Assembly (NCBI GenBank): GCA_046328115.1
Contig: JAXLXE010000001.1
Span: forward strand, 1,426,001-1,490,000
Direction of reading: 5' to 3'
DNA length: 64,000 nt
From: JAXLXE01 sp046328115
GTDB lineage: Bacteria > Chloroflexota > UBA6077 > JACCZL01
Each line of letters begins with the position of its first letter. The first letter of the stretch is position 1. The position numbers were made by a program, and so were the translations under genes. The notes beneath the pieces were generated by a model that was not told where the DNA came from, did no database searches, and worked only from the letters and a program-made list of their open reading frames with translations. Positions 40,592 through 48,657 of this stretch are shown in pieces.

Positions 40592-41146
40592 GTGGTCGCG
40601 GTTCACGTTGCCCAGCTTCTGAAAGACCCCGTCGGCAGCGTTCGCTCGGTCTCCTTCGAGGAGAGCTCCGAGCTGCTGGCGGCTGCCGTCGGGCTGGTTG
40701 GGAGTATCCGCGGCCAGGTCAAGCTGCTCCGCACGCCTCGCGGCATCCTCGTCGAGGGCGCATACCACGCCTCCGTCAGCGTCGAGTGTGGCCGTTGTCT
40801 GGAGCCGGTGGCGCTGGACGTGGACGGGGAGCTGGAGCAGGAGTTTGCGCCCACCGTCAACGTCAATACCGGCCTCCCGGCCCCGGCCGATGACGAGCCG
40901 GAGACACCGCTCATCGGCGCCGACCATATCCTGGACCTGGATGACGTCCTCCGCCAAGACATCACCGTCCGCCTACCCATGCAGCCGCTGTGCAGCGACA
41001 ACTGTCGCGGCCTTTGTGTAGACTGCGGGGCGGATCTGAACACCGGCGCATGCCAGTGCGCCCAGGCGGCGGACTCGGCGCTCGGTGAGGCCCAGCTCTC
41101 GCGCCTGGGCGAGCTGCTCAAGGCACAGCTCGCGGGGCGGAGCTGA
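40592..41146 (+). CDS. YceD/DUF177 family protein
   Basis: 184 aa from GTG 40592 (GGGGA upstream). The family is linked to 23S rRNA maturation and is almost always next to rpmF, as here. Signature: SVECGRCLEPVALDVDGELE and PLCSDNCRGLCVDCGADLNT, giving four or more conserved cysteines that could bind metal. Starts the cluster that runs to tatC. Confidence 0.88.
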   Translation: MVAVHVAQLLKDPVGSVRSVSFEESSELLAAAVGLVGSIRGQVKLLRTPRGILVEGAYHASVSVECGRCLEPVALDVDGELEQEFAPTVNVNTGLPAPADDEPETPLIGADHILDLDDVLRQDITVRLPMQPLCSDNCRGLCVDCGADLNTGACQCAQAADSALGEAQLSRLGELLKAQLAGRS

Positions 41147-41242
41147 AGCCGCCAGCCAGCTTCGATCTCACCCGAAATTCCACAGCCCGATCCGAATACT
41201 CAACGGAACCAGTAACAGCAGAAGCAGAGGAGTACACATACC

Positions 41243-41443
41243 GTGGGTGCCCTTCCCAAGAAGAAAGTGAGTCGCGCCCGGCGCGGCAACCGTCGCTCGC
41301 ACCAGAGCCTCACCCTTCCCACCCTGATGACCTGCCCAGACTGCCGCGCGCCAAAGGTCACCCACCGGGTCTGCCCGAGCTGCGGCATGTACAACGGCAG
41401 CCAGGCCATCACCATCAAGGAACGCCGACCCCAGGCCGAGTAG
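41243..41443 (+). CDS. rpmF: 50S ribosomal protein L32 (bL32), zinc-binding form
   Basis: 66 aa from GTG 41243. PKKKVSRARRGNRRSHQSLT and two Cys-x2-Cys pairs (CPDC, CPSC). Usually followed by plsX and fabH; here fabG follows directly after 6 bp. Confidence 0.93.
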   Translation: MGALPKKKVSRARRGNRRSHQSLTLPTLMTCPDCRAPKVTHRVCPSCGMYNGSQAITIKERRPQAE

Positions 41444-41449
41444 CGCCCC

Positions 41450-42247
41450 ATGTCTGAATCAGGGACTGAATCAGGCCAGAGCGGCGCTCCGCGCTTCCTC
41501 AGCGATCTGTCAGGTCGGGTTGCCCTGGTGACGGGCGGCTCTCGTGGCATCGGGCGCGCCGTGGCAATCCGCCTGGCGCAGAGTGGCGCAAAGGTCTGCA
41601 TCAACTACCGTGGCAACCACGAGGCCGCCCAGGATGTGCTCAGCGAGCTCAAGGGCGGTGGAGCCCACGCCATGGCCGTGGCGGGCGACGTGGGGGTGGC
41701 CGCTGACGTGGATCGCGTCGTTCAGGCCGCCACGGACGCCTTCGGCCGGGTGGACGTCCTGGTCAACAATGCCGGCATCACGCGCGACGGCCTCCTGATG
41801 CGGATGACCGAGGAGGACTGGGACACCGTCCTGGACACCAACCTCAAGTCGACCTTCCTCATGACCAAGGCGATCATCCGCCTGATGCTGCGACAAAGGG
41901 CGGGCCGCATCGTCAATATCACGTCCATCTCCGGGGTTATGGGCAATCCCGGCCAGGCCAACTACGCCGCCTCCAAGGCCGGCATGATCGGGTTCACCCG
42001 CTCGGTCGCTCGCGAGGTCGCCTCACGCGGCATCACGGTGAACGCGGTTGCCCCCGGGTTCATCGAGACGGATATCTGGGCCAAGACCTCAGAAGAGGCT
42101 AAGAACGCCATCGTCTCCATGGTGCCGCTGGGGCACACCGGCCAGCCGGAGGACGTGGCGGAGGCCGTGGCATTCCTCGCGTCAGACGCCGCCCGTTACA
42201 TCACCGGCCAGGTCTTGCAGGTGGACGGCGGCATCGTCATGTCCTGA
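41450..42247 (+). CDS. fabG: 3-oxoacyl-ACP reductase
   Basis: 265 aa short-chain dehydrogenase. NADPH-binding TGGSRGIG at 28-35, NNAG motif VLVNNAGITRDGLLMRM, catalytic Tyr172 and Lys176 in ANYAASKAG, C-terminal ITGQVLQVDGGIVMS. FabG assignment rests on sequence and on ACP and biotin carboxylase neighbours; SDR paralogy leaves some doubt. An N-terminal extension of about 20 residues is present. Confidence 0.88.
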   Translation: MSESGTESGQSGAPRFLSDLSGRVALVTGGSRGIGRAVAIRLAQSGAKVCINYRGNHEAAQDVLSELKGGGAHAMAVAGDVGVAADVDRVVQAATDAFGRVDVLVNNAGITRDGLLMRMTEEDWDTVLDTNLKSTFLMTKAIIRLMLRQRAGRIVNITSISGVMGNPGQANYAASKAGMIGFTRSVAREVASRGITVNAVAPGFIETDIWAKTSEEAKNAIVSMVPLGHTGQPEDVAEAVAFLASDAARYITGQVLQVDGGIVMS

Positions 42248-42357
42248 CCGGCCGCGAAAGGTCGGCCGCCAGCCACTTCCCGTGGCATGATCCCCAGCCA
42301 GGATGCTGATGTTTACTGCCCGCTCTCTCGCGCAGGCTCTCCCCACGGTTATCTCCC

Positions 42358-43728
42358 GTGTTCTCTAAGGTCCTCGTTGCCAACCGGGGCGAGATCGCCG
42401 TTCGGGTGATCCGGGCCTGTCGTGAGCTGGGCATCTCCACGGTGATCGCCCACTCAGAGGCAGACCGCGAGTCGCTCGGTGTCCGGCTTGCGGATGAGTC
42501 GGTCTGCGTGGGGCCCGCCGCCAGCGACAAGAGCTACCTGAATATCCCGAACATCGTCAGCGCCGCCCTCATCAGTGGGTGCGACGCCGTCCACCCCGGG
42601 TACGGGTTCCTCTCCGAGAACTCGTATCTAGCCGAAGCCGTCGAGGCGTGCGGCCTCACGTTCATTGGACCTTCCGCCCGCTCCATCGAGATGTTTGGCG
42701 ACAAGGTGGCCGCCCGCGAGGCCATGAAGAAGGCCGGCGTGCCCACAGTCCCAGGCAGTGAAGGCTCCCTCCAGCGCGTGGAGGACGCCATAGACGTGGC
42801 CCGCAAGATCGGCTACCCCGTGATGATCAAAGCGCTCGCCGGCGGCGGCGGCCGCGGCATCCGTCCAGCCTTCGACGAGCCGGAGCTCATCCGCCAGTTC
42901 CCTATCGCTCAGGCAGAGGCCCAGTCGTTCTTCGCCAACGGCGCCCTCTACATTGAGAAAATGGTCCAGAAGGCCCGCCACGTGGAAGTCCAGATCCTGG
43001 CAGATAACTTTGGCAACGTGATCTCGCTGGGTGAGCGCGACTGCTCCCTCCAGCGACGCCGCCAGAAGATCGTCGAGGAAGCGCCGTCTCCGGCGCTGGA
43101 TGAGAAAACTCGCAAACGCATCGGGAGCGTCTCCGCAAAGGGCATGCAGGAGGCCGGCTACCGCAACGCCGGCACGATCGAGTACCTGCTGGACGCGGAC
43201 GGCAGCTTCTACTTCATGGAGGTCAATTGCCGCATCCAGGTGGAGCACGGTGTGACCGAGATGGTCACCGGCCTGGATCTGGTGAAGGAGCAGGTAAAGA
43301 TCGCCGCCGGCCAGCGGCTGACCGTCCGCCAGCAGGATGTCGTGGTCCGCGGCCACGCCATCGAATGCCGCGTCACGTCCGAAGACGCGCGCAACGCCTT
43401 TGCGCCAGACTCCGGCGTACTGCGATCGTTCGTGGCCCCGGGCGGTCCTGGCATCCGTGTGGATAGCCACTGCTACGCGGGGTATTTCACACCGCCGTAC
43501 TACGACAGCCTCCTGGCCAAGGTTATTGCGTGGGGCGCCGATCGCCAGGAGGCCATTGACCGCATGGCGCGGGCGCTCCGCGAGACCCGCGTGGACGGGG
43601 TCCAGACCTCCATCCCGTACCACCTCGCCCTCCTGGCGGACCCGTACGTCCGCCGCGGCGAGGTCACGATTGACTTCGTGGCGGATCACCACGCCGTCTG
43701 GGCAGCCGCGCAGCATGGCACAGCCTAA
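42358..43728 (+). CDS. accC: biotin carboxylase (acetyl-CoA carboxylase subunit AccC-like), variant active site
   Basis: 456 aa ATP-grasp enzyme from GTG 42358. Carboxylates biotin on a carrier protein. Seen: KVLVANRGEIAVRVIRACRE, HPGYGFLSENSYLAEAVE, the Gly loop KALAGGGGRGIR, ARHVEVQILAD and VNCRIQVEH (Glu288, Asn290, Arg292, Glu296). Three deviations: Arg235 in LQRRRQK, where His is usual; Cys291 for Thr; Gly298 for Pro. No accB, accA or accD nearby, so its carrier is unknown. Overlaps nusB by 14 bp. Confidence 0.88.
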   Translation: MFSKVLVANRGEIAVRVIRACRELGISTVIAHSEADRESLGVRLADESVCVGPAASDKSYLNIPNIVSAALISGCDAVHPGYGFLSENSYLAEAVEACGLTFIGPSARSIEMFGDKVAAREAMKKAGVPTVPGSEGSLQRVEDAIDVARKIGYPVMIKALAGGGGRGIRPAFDEPELIRQFPIAQAEAQSFFANGALYIEKMVQKARHVEVQILADNFGNVISLGERDCSLQRRRQKIVEEAPSPALDEKTRKRIGSVSAKGMQEAGYRNAGTIEYLLDADGSFYFMEVNCRIQVEHGVTEMVTGLDLVKEQVKIAAGQRLTVRQQDVVVRGHAIECRVTSEDARNAFAPDSGVLRSFVAPGGPGIRVDSHCYAGYFTPPYYDSLLAKVIAWGADRQEAIDRMARALRETRVDGVQTSIPYHLALLADPYVRRGEVTIDFVADHHAVWAAAQHGTA

Positions 43729-44284
43729 CCCCGCCGAGCCCGGACCCGAAGACCAGAGCGCGGATGTCGAGGCCGCCGTGGACGATGTCGCACGAACGAT
43801 CAGCAGCGTCGGGCCCAGGCGCCACGCGCGCATCATCGCATTCAAAGTGCTGTACGAGGCAGACGTGGCGCACCACGCGCCCCAGGATGTGCTGGAGCGC
43901 ATCCTGGAGGCCGAGGCACCGGCGCCGCGCGTGCGCAGCTACGCACGAGATCTGGTGGATGGCGTGCTGGCACGCCGCCCAGAGCTAGACGCCACCATCA
44001 TGCGCCTGGCACCTGCCTGGCCACTCCGCCAGATGGCTGCCGTGGAACGCACCCTGCTCCGTCTGGGGCTCTTTGAGTGCCTCCACATGCAGGACCGCGT
44101 CCCACTCCGGGCCGCGATGAACGAGGCCATCGAACTGGCCAAGCTCTACGGCAGCGACAGCACGCCCCGCTTCATCAACGGTGTCCTGGGGAACGTATCG
44201 CCGGCTCCAGCGTCTACCGGTGGGGAGGGACCCGAGACGCTCGAGCAGACTACCCAATCTCAGGAGTTGAGCCACAACCTGTAG
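43715..44284 (+). CDS. nusB: transcription antitermination protein NusB
   Basis: 189 aa, longer than usual because of acidic extensions at both ends. The all-helical core has RRHARIIAFKVLYEADVAHH, RRPELDATIMRLAPAWPLRQ, AAVERTLLRLGLFECLH and AAMNEAIELAKLYGSDSTPR. Acts with S10 in rRNA antitermination. ATG 43715 lies inside the accC end. Confidence 0.9.
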   Translation: MAQPNPAEPGPEDQSADVEAAVDDVARTISSVGPRRHARIIAFKVLYEADVAHHAPQDVLERILEAEAPAPRVRSYARDLVDGVLARRPELDATIMRLAPAWPLRQMAAVERTLLRLGLFECLHMQDRVPLRAAMNEAIELAKLYGSDSTPRFINGVLGNVSPAPASTGGEGPETLEQTTQSQELSHNL

Positions 44285-44371
44285 ATTGGGCATTATTCAC
44301 CGGCTTCGCGCCAGGAGCTTGAAAGCCGCGCGGGCCCCAGACCCGAGCCCAAACGAAGAGAGGACCCACGC

Positions 44372-44608
44372 ATGCCACAGGTAGCCGAGGACAAACTCAA
44401 GAAGATCATCTCAGAGCAGCTCAGCGTGAGCGAGGATGAGGTTGTGCCAGAGGCCTCCTTCATCGATGACCTGAATGCCGACTCCCTGGACCTGGTCGAG
44501 TTGATCATGTCCCTTGAAGAGGAATTCAACGTCAAGATCTCGGATGAGGACGCGGAGAAGATCAAGACGGTCCAGGACGCGATGGACTACCTCCAGGAGC
44601 ACTCGTAG
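44372..44608 (+). CDS. acpP: acyl carrier protein
   Basis: 78 aa. Phosphopantetheine attachment at Ser38 in LNADSLDLVELIM; acidic helix DEDAEKIKTVQDAMDYL. GAGGA lies upstream of ATG 44372. Carries the growing chain in fatty-acid synthesis with the nearby FabG. Confidence 0.95.
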   Translation: MPQVAEDKLKKIISEQLSVSEDEVVPEASFIDDLNADSLDLVELIMSLEEEFNVKISDEDAEKIKTVQDAMDYLQEHS

Positions 44609-44645
44609 AAGCGCACTGCCCGCGCCCAGGGGGGCGCTCTAACTC

Positions 44646-45530
44646 ATGATGTCTGTCGAACCAGGCGCAAGCGGCGCTGCCGAATCCGGAATCGGGACCA
44701 GCGCCACGGCGCTGGTGCCAGCCGGCTCCCCTGAGAACGGCCTGGCCGCCACCTCAGACCTCACCGCCACGCAAGACGTGGACGCCTTCTCTGATACCGA
44801 GGAGGACGAAGAGGAAGAGGGGATGACCATGCTCGAACACCTGGAGGAGCTCCGGGTGCGGCTGATCATCTCCGCCGTGGCTCTGGCCGTCGGACTTGTC
44901 ATCGCCGCGCTCCCCATGCCCGGCTACCAGTCCGTCACCCAATTCGTGATGGCCGTCATCGCCGAGCCGGCTCGCAACAAGCTCATCTTCCTCAAACCCG
45001 GCGAAGGCTTCGTCACCTACTTCCAGGTGGCGCTCACGCTGGGCGGCACCCTGGCGATGCCCGTCATCGTCTATCAGGTCATGGCGTTCGTGCTCCCAGC
45101 GCTCCACGCCCACGAGAAGAAGTACCTGTACATGGCCTTACCGGGCGTGCTCTTCTCGTTCGTCGCGGGCATCACCTTCGGCTATATGCTGGTCCTGCCC
45201 GTCGCGATCGATTTCCTGAGCACCTTTAACGTGGAGAACCTGCCCGGGCTGGAGGTGAAGTGGGCCTTCAGCGAGTACATGGAGACGGTGACCTCGCTGC
45301 TGTTCTGGATGGGGGTCTCATTCCAGACGCCGTTGGTGATCTTCTTCCTCACCAAGCTGCGCGTCATCACCCCCCAGCGGCTCGCCGGTTTCCGTCGCTA
45401 CGCCTTCATCGGCGCCTTCATCATCGGCGCCATCATCACTCCCACGCCGGACCCACTTAACCAGACGCTAGTGAGCGTCCCGATCTACCTGCTGTTCGAG
45501 CTGGGCATCCAGATATCAAAGTTCGCCTAG
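44646..45530 (+). CDS. tatC: Tat translocase subunit TatC, copy 1
   Basis: 294 aa. An acidic, low-complexity N-terminus of about 58 residues precedes the TatC core. Core markers: MLEHLEELRVRL with the key Glu, the first-loop YQVMAFVLPALHAHEKKYLY (Phe and Glu conserved), six membrane segments, and ITPTPDPLNQTLVSVPIYLL. Receives twin-arginine signal peptides. A second, equally complete TatC follows after 42 bp; no TatA/B-type gene is in the window. Confidence 0.93.
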   Translation: MMSVEPGASGAAESGIGTSATALVPAGSPENGLAATSDLTATQDVDAFSDTEEDEEEEGMTMLEHLEELRVRLIISAVALAVGLVIAALPMPGYQSVTQFVMAVIAEPARNKLIFLKPGEGFVTYFQVALTLGGTLAMPVIVYQVMAFVLPALHAHEKKYLYMALPGVLFSFVAGITFGYMLVLPVAIDFLSTFNVENLPGLEVKWAFSEYMETVTSLLFWMGVSFQTPLVIFFLTKLRVITPQRLAGFRRYAFIGAFIIGAIITPTPDPLNQTLVSVPIYLLFELGIQISKFA

Positions 45531-45572
45531 CGGCGGACCAACCGTCTCACCAAAGCCACCGGAGGGCACAGC

Positions 45573-46421
45573 ATGAGCGTCGCGCTGGTCAGCCGCCGTG
45601 CAAGCCGATCGCGCGGATTCCCGTCACCGGCCTGGATCTTCATCGGTAGCCTGATCGGCGCGGGACATGACGAAGACGATGCGGACGGCATGTCCATGCT
45701 GGAGCACCTGGGAGAGCTACGGCATCGGCTCGTCGTCAGCGTGGTCGCTGTCGCCGCGGGGATGGTTGTGGCAACCGTGCCGCTGCCTGGCAAGGGGTCG
45801 CTCACGCACCTGGTCCTGGAGGCGCTTGCGCAGCCCGCTCTGGGATCGGTGGTGATCGCGGATCCTGTAGAGGGTATCGTCGCTTACATTCAGGTGGCCG
45901 TCATCATCGCATTGACGCTCGGCATGCCCATCCTGGTCTACCAGGGGCTCGCGTTCGTCGTGCCGGGGCTGTACGACCACGAGCGGCGGTATCTGTACCT
46001 GGCGGTGCCGGGCACCATCTGCTGCTTCGCCACTGGCATCGCCTTCGGCCACTTTGTCGTGGTGCCCACCGCCATTCAATTCATGCTCAAGTTCAATGGC
46101 GAGGTCGTAGCCGGCGTGGGCGTCCAATGGATCTTCGCCCGCTACCTGGACACCGTGGCAACCCTGCTGTTCTGGATGGGCATCGCGTTTGAGACGCCGC
46201 TTATTGTCTTCTCGCTTGCAAAGCTGCGGGTGGTCTCGGTCCAGCGGTTGGCCGCGGCGCGTCGGTACGTCTTCGTCGGGGCCTTCGTGGCAGGTGCCAT
46301 GATCACGCCCACGCCCGACCCGCTCAACCAGACACTCGTCAGCCTGCCCATCTACCTGCTGTACGAGCTCGGCGTGCAGATCAGTCGCCTGCTGATCAGG
46401 CCAGGCGCCGCAACGGCCTGA
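45573..46421 (+). CDS. Tat translocase subunit TatC, copy 2
   Basis: 282 aa paralogue of the gene upstream. MSMLEHLGELRHRL keeps the key Glu; YQGLAFVVPGLYDHERRYLY and ITPTPDPLNQTLVSLPIYLL match copy 1. The N-terminal region is different (hydrophobic stretch AWIFIGSLIGAG, then acidic). Both copies look functional; divergence suggests specialised or paired subunits rather than a fresh duplication. Confidence 0.9.
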   Translation: MSVALVSRRASRSRGFPSPAWIFIGSLIGAGHDEDDADGMSMLEHLGELRHRLVVSVVAVAAGMVVATVPLPGKGSLTHLVLEALAQPALGSVVIADPVEGIVAYIQVAVIIALTLGMPILVYQGLAFVVPGLYDHERRYLYLAVPGTICCFATGIAFGHFVVVPTAIQFMLKFNGEVVAGVGVQWIFARYLDTVATLLFWMGIAFETPLIVFSLAKLRVVSVQRLAAARRYVFVGAFVAGAMITPTPDPLNQTLVSLPIYLLYELGVQISRLLIRPGAATA

Positions 46422-46440
46422 CGGCGCTTCTCAGCATCAA

Positions 46441-46478
46441 AGAGGGCCTGGCTCCGAAACCTCGGAGCCAGGCCCTCT
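46441..46478. terminator. bidirectional terminator between tatC and clpX
   Basis: 17-bp perfect stem AGAGGGCCTGGCTCCGA with its complement around the loop AACC, between the convergent tatC copy 2 and clpX. One of the strongest hairpins in the window. Confidence 0.8.
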
Positions 46479-46497
46479 CGTCGCCCACCAGCCGGGG

Positions 46498-47781
46498 CTA
46501 GGCCGACTGGTCCTCGCGGAGCTCGGTCATCTCGATCGGCCGCTCCGAGCGGGCCAGGAGCTGCGGATAGCGACCCTCACGAATGGTCTCCGCAGAGATC
46601 ACGCACTTCCGGATGTCCGTGCGAGAGGGAATCTCGTACATCACATCCAGCAGCACTTCCTCGATGATGGTCCGAAGGCCGCGGGCGCCCGTCTTGAGCT
46701 CCAGCGCGCGCTCGGCAGCCGCCTCCAGGGCCTCGTCCGTGAACACCAGCTCCACCTTGTCCAGCGAGAGGAACTTGCCGTACTGCTTGGTGATGGCGTT
46801 CCGCGGCTCCGTGAGGATCCGCATCAGGTCGTCCTTGCCCAGTGGGTCAATGCTGACCACCACGGGGAGGCGACCCACGAACTCGGGGATGAGGCCGTAC
46901 TTGAGCAGGTCATCCGCGGAGAGCTGGCGGAGCAGCTCCGCCATGTCCTGGTCCGTCCGAGTCTCAGAGTGGAAGCCCAGCGTTCGCTTGGAGCCCACCC
47001 GGCTGCCCACGATGTTATCCAGCCCCTCGAAGGCGCCGCCCACAATGAAGAGGATGTTTGTGGTGTTGATCTGGATGAAGTCCTGGTGGGGGTGCTTCCG
47101 TCCGCCCTGCGGCGGCACGTTGGCCACGGTGCCCTCGATGATCTTGAGCAGAGCCTGCTGCACACCCTCACCGGAGACATCGCGCGTGATGGAGGGGTTG
47201 TCCCCCTTCCGCGCGATCTTGTCGATCTCGTCGATGTAGACGATGCCGCGCTCCGCCCGGGCGATGTCGAAATCTGCCGCCTGAATCAGCCGCAGGAGGA
47301 TGTTCTCCACATCCTCGCCCACGTAGCCAGCCTCAGTCAGCGCCGTGGCATCAGCGATACAGAATGGCACGTCAAGCACGCGGGCCAGCGTTTGCGCCAG
47401 CAGCGTCTTGCCGCAGCCCGTGGGGCCAACGAGCAGGATGTTGGACTTCTGCAGCTCAACATCATCCACCTGCATGCCCGTGCTCACGCGCTTGTAGTGG
47501 TTGTAGACCGCAACGGACAGGACCTTTTTGGCCCGCTCCTGGCCCACCACGTAGCCGTTGAGCTGCTCGTAGATCTTCTTGGGGGTGGGAAGCTTCGCCA
47601 TCGGCACTTTGGCCCGGGCGGGCGGCGCCGATTCCTCATCAATGATCTCCCGGCACAGATCTACGCACTCGTCGCAGATGTACACCGCACCCGGCCCGGC
47701 GATGAGGCGCCGCACCTGGTCTTGACTCTTACCACAAAATGAGCAGTGATACTGCCCGCGAGCTCCGCGGGTGTTGGCCAT
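46498..47781 (-). CDS. clpX: ATP-dependent Clp protease ATPase subunit ClpX
   Basis: 427 aa unfoldase. N-terminal zinc domain (Cys13, Cys16, and CDEC), Walker A GPTGCGKT, GYVGEDVE, Walker B IVYIDEIDK, the pore RKH loop GGRKHPHQ, and an LGF tripeptide (SKRTLGFHSE) at the ClpP-docking IGF position. Last of tig-clpP-clpX; has a candidate promoter of its own. Confidence 0.95.
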   Translation of the reverse strand: MANTRGARGQYHCSFCGKSQDQVRRLIAGPGAVYICDECVDLCREIIDEESAPPARAKVPMAKLPTPKKIYEQLNGYVVGQERAKKVLSVAVYNHYKRVSTGMQVDDVELQKSNILLVGPTGCGKTLLAQTLARVLDVPFCIADATALTEAGYVGEDVENILLRLIQAADFDIARAERGIVYIDEIDKIARKGDNPSITRDVSGEGVQQALLKIIEGTVANVPPQGGRKHPHQDFIQINTTNILFIVGGAFEGLDNIVGSRVGSKRTLGFHSETRTDQDMAELLRQLSADDLLKYGLIPEFVGRLPVVVSIDPLGKDDLMRILTEPRNAITKQYGKFLSLDKVELVFTDEALEAAAERALELKTGARGLRTIIEEVLLDVMYEIPSRTDIRKCVISAETIREGRYPQLLARSERPIEMTELREDQSA

Positions 47782-47845
47782 GTTGTCAGCCCCCTAACGA
47801 CAAAAAACGACGCTCGCGTGGCAAACGAGGACTTTTGTTTTGGCG

Positions 47846-47869
47846 ATTATCCCGGCCAATACTGGCCGG
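47846..47869 (-). promoter_or_regulatory. candidate clpX promoter with an operator-like inverted repeat
   Basis: GATAAT (47846-47851, minus strand) as a -10, directly after the inverted repeat CCGGCCA-N4-TGGCCGG (47852-47869) that fills the spacer. -35 is poor. The repeat could be an operator. It is not a CIRCE element. Confidence 0.4.
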
Positions 47870-47895
47870 AACGGGCACGATTCGCCGATGGCCCG

Positions 47896-48657
47896 TCACG
47901 GCTGCGCCGGAGTGGCGTCGCCGCTGCCGGTGGACACGGGGGTCACACCGATGATGTCGTCCACCAGGCCGTACTCCTTGGCGACCTCGGCGCTCATAAA
48001 GAAGTCACGGTCCATGTCACGGGCCACGCGCTCCTCATCCTGCTTGGTGTGGAACGCGATGATCTGTTTGATCCGCTCCTGAAGCCTCAGGATCTCCCGT
48101 GCGCGGATCTCGATGTCCGCTGCCGTGCCCTCGAATCCGCCCGCCGCTTGATGGATCATGATGGTGGCGTTGGGCAGTGCAAAACGCTTGCCCGTAGTGC
48201 CGCCACACAGCAGCACCGCCCCCATGGAGGCGGCCATGCCGATGCACGTGGTGGACACCGCTGGCGAGATGAGCTGCATGGTGTCGTAGATCGCCATGCC
48301 CGCATTCACGTACCCGCCCGGGCTGTTGATGTACATCACGACATCCTTGTCCGGGTCCTCGCGGGCCAGGTACAGGAGCTGGGCAATGATCAGGTTAGCA
48401 ATCTGGTCATCGATCGGCGTGCCCAGGAAGATGATGCGCTCCTTGAGCAGGAGCGAATAGATGTCATACGCCCGCTCGCCGCGGTTGGTCTGCTCGATCA
48501 CCATCGGCACCACCTGGCCGATTACTCGATCGAGCTGGCCCGCGGAGAGCGAGAGTGGCGGCGCCACGCTGTCCCGCAGCTCGCGCCCGAGCCAGGAGAC
48601 CTCACCACGGGGTCGCCCCGCCGTCCGCACGGCGGTGAGCCAGTCAATGCTGCTCAT
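47896..48657 (-). CDS. clpP: ATP-dependent Clp protease proteolytic subunit ClpP
   Basis: 253 aa. Catalytic triad Ser144 (GMAASMGAVLL), His169 (TIMIHQAAGG) and Asp218 (RDFFMSAEVA). PMVIEQTNRGERAYDIYSLL is the usual N-terminus of mature ClpP, so about 48 residues precede it. ATG 48657 overlaps the tig stop by four bases (ATGA), so the long N-terminus is likely translated and may be a processed propeptide. Confidence 0.94.
   Translation of the reverse strand: MSSIDWLTAVRTAGRPRGEVSWLGRELRDSVAPPLSLSAGQLDRVIGQVVPMVIEQTNRGERAYDIYSLLLKERIIFLGTPIDDQIANLIIAQLLYLAREDPDKDVVMYINSPGGYVNAGMAIYDTMQLISPAVSTTCIGMAASMGAVLLCGGTTGKRFALPNATIMIHQAAGGFEGTAADIEIRAREILRLQERIKQIIAFHTKQDEERVARDMDRDFFMSAEVAKEYGLVDDIIGVTPVSTGSGDATPAQP

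Noticed and set aside
44646..46421. Tandem tatC as one gene split by a frameshift
   Set aside because: Each frame holds a complete TatC with its own N-terminus, start and stop.
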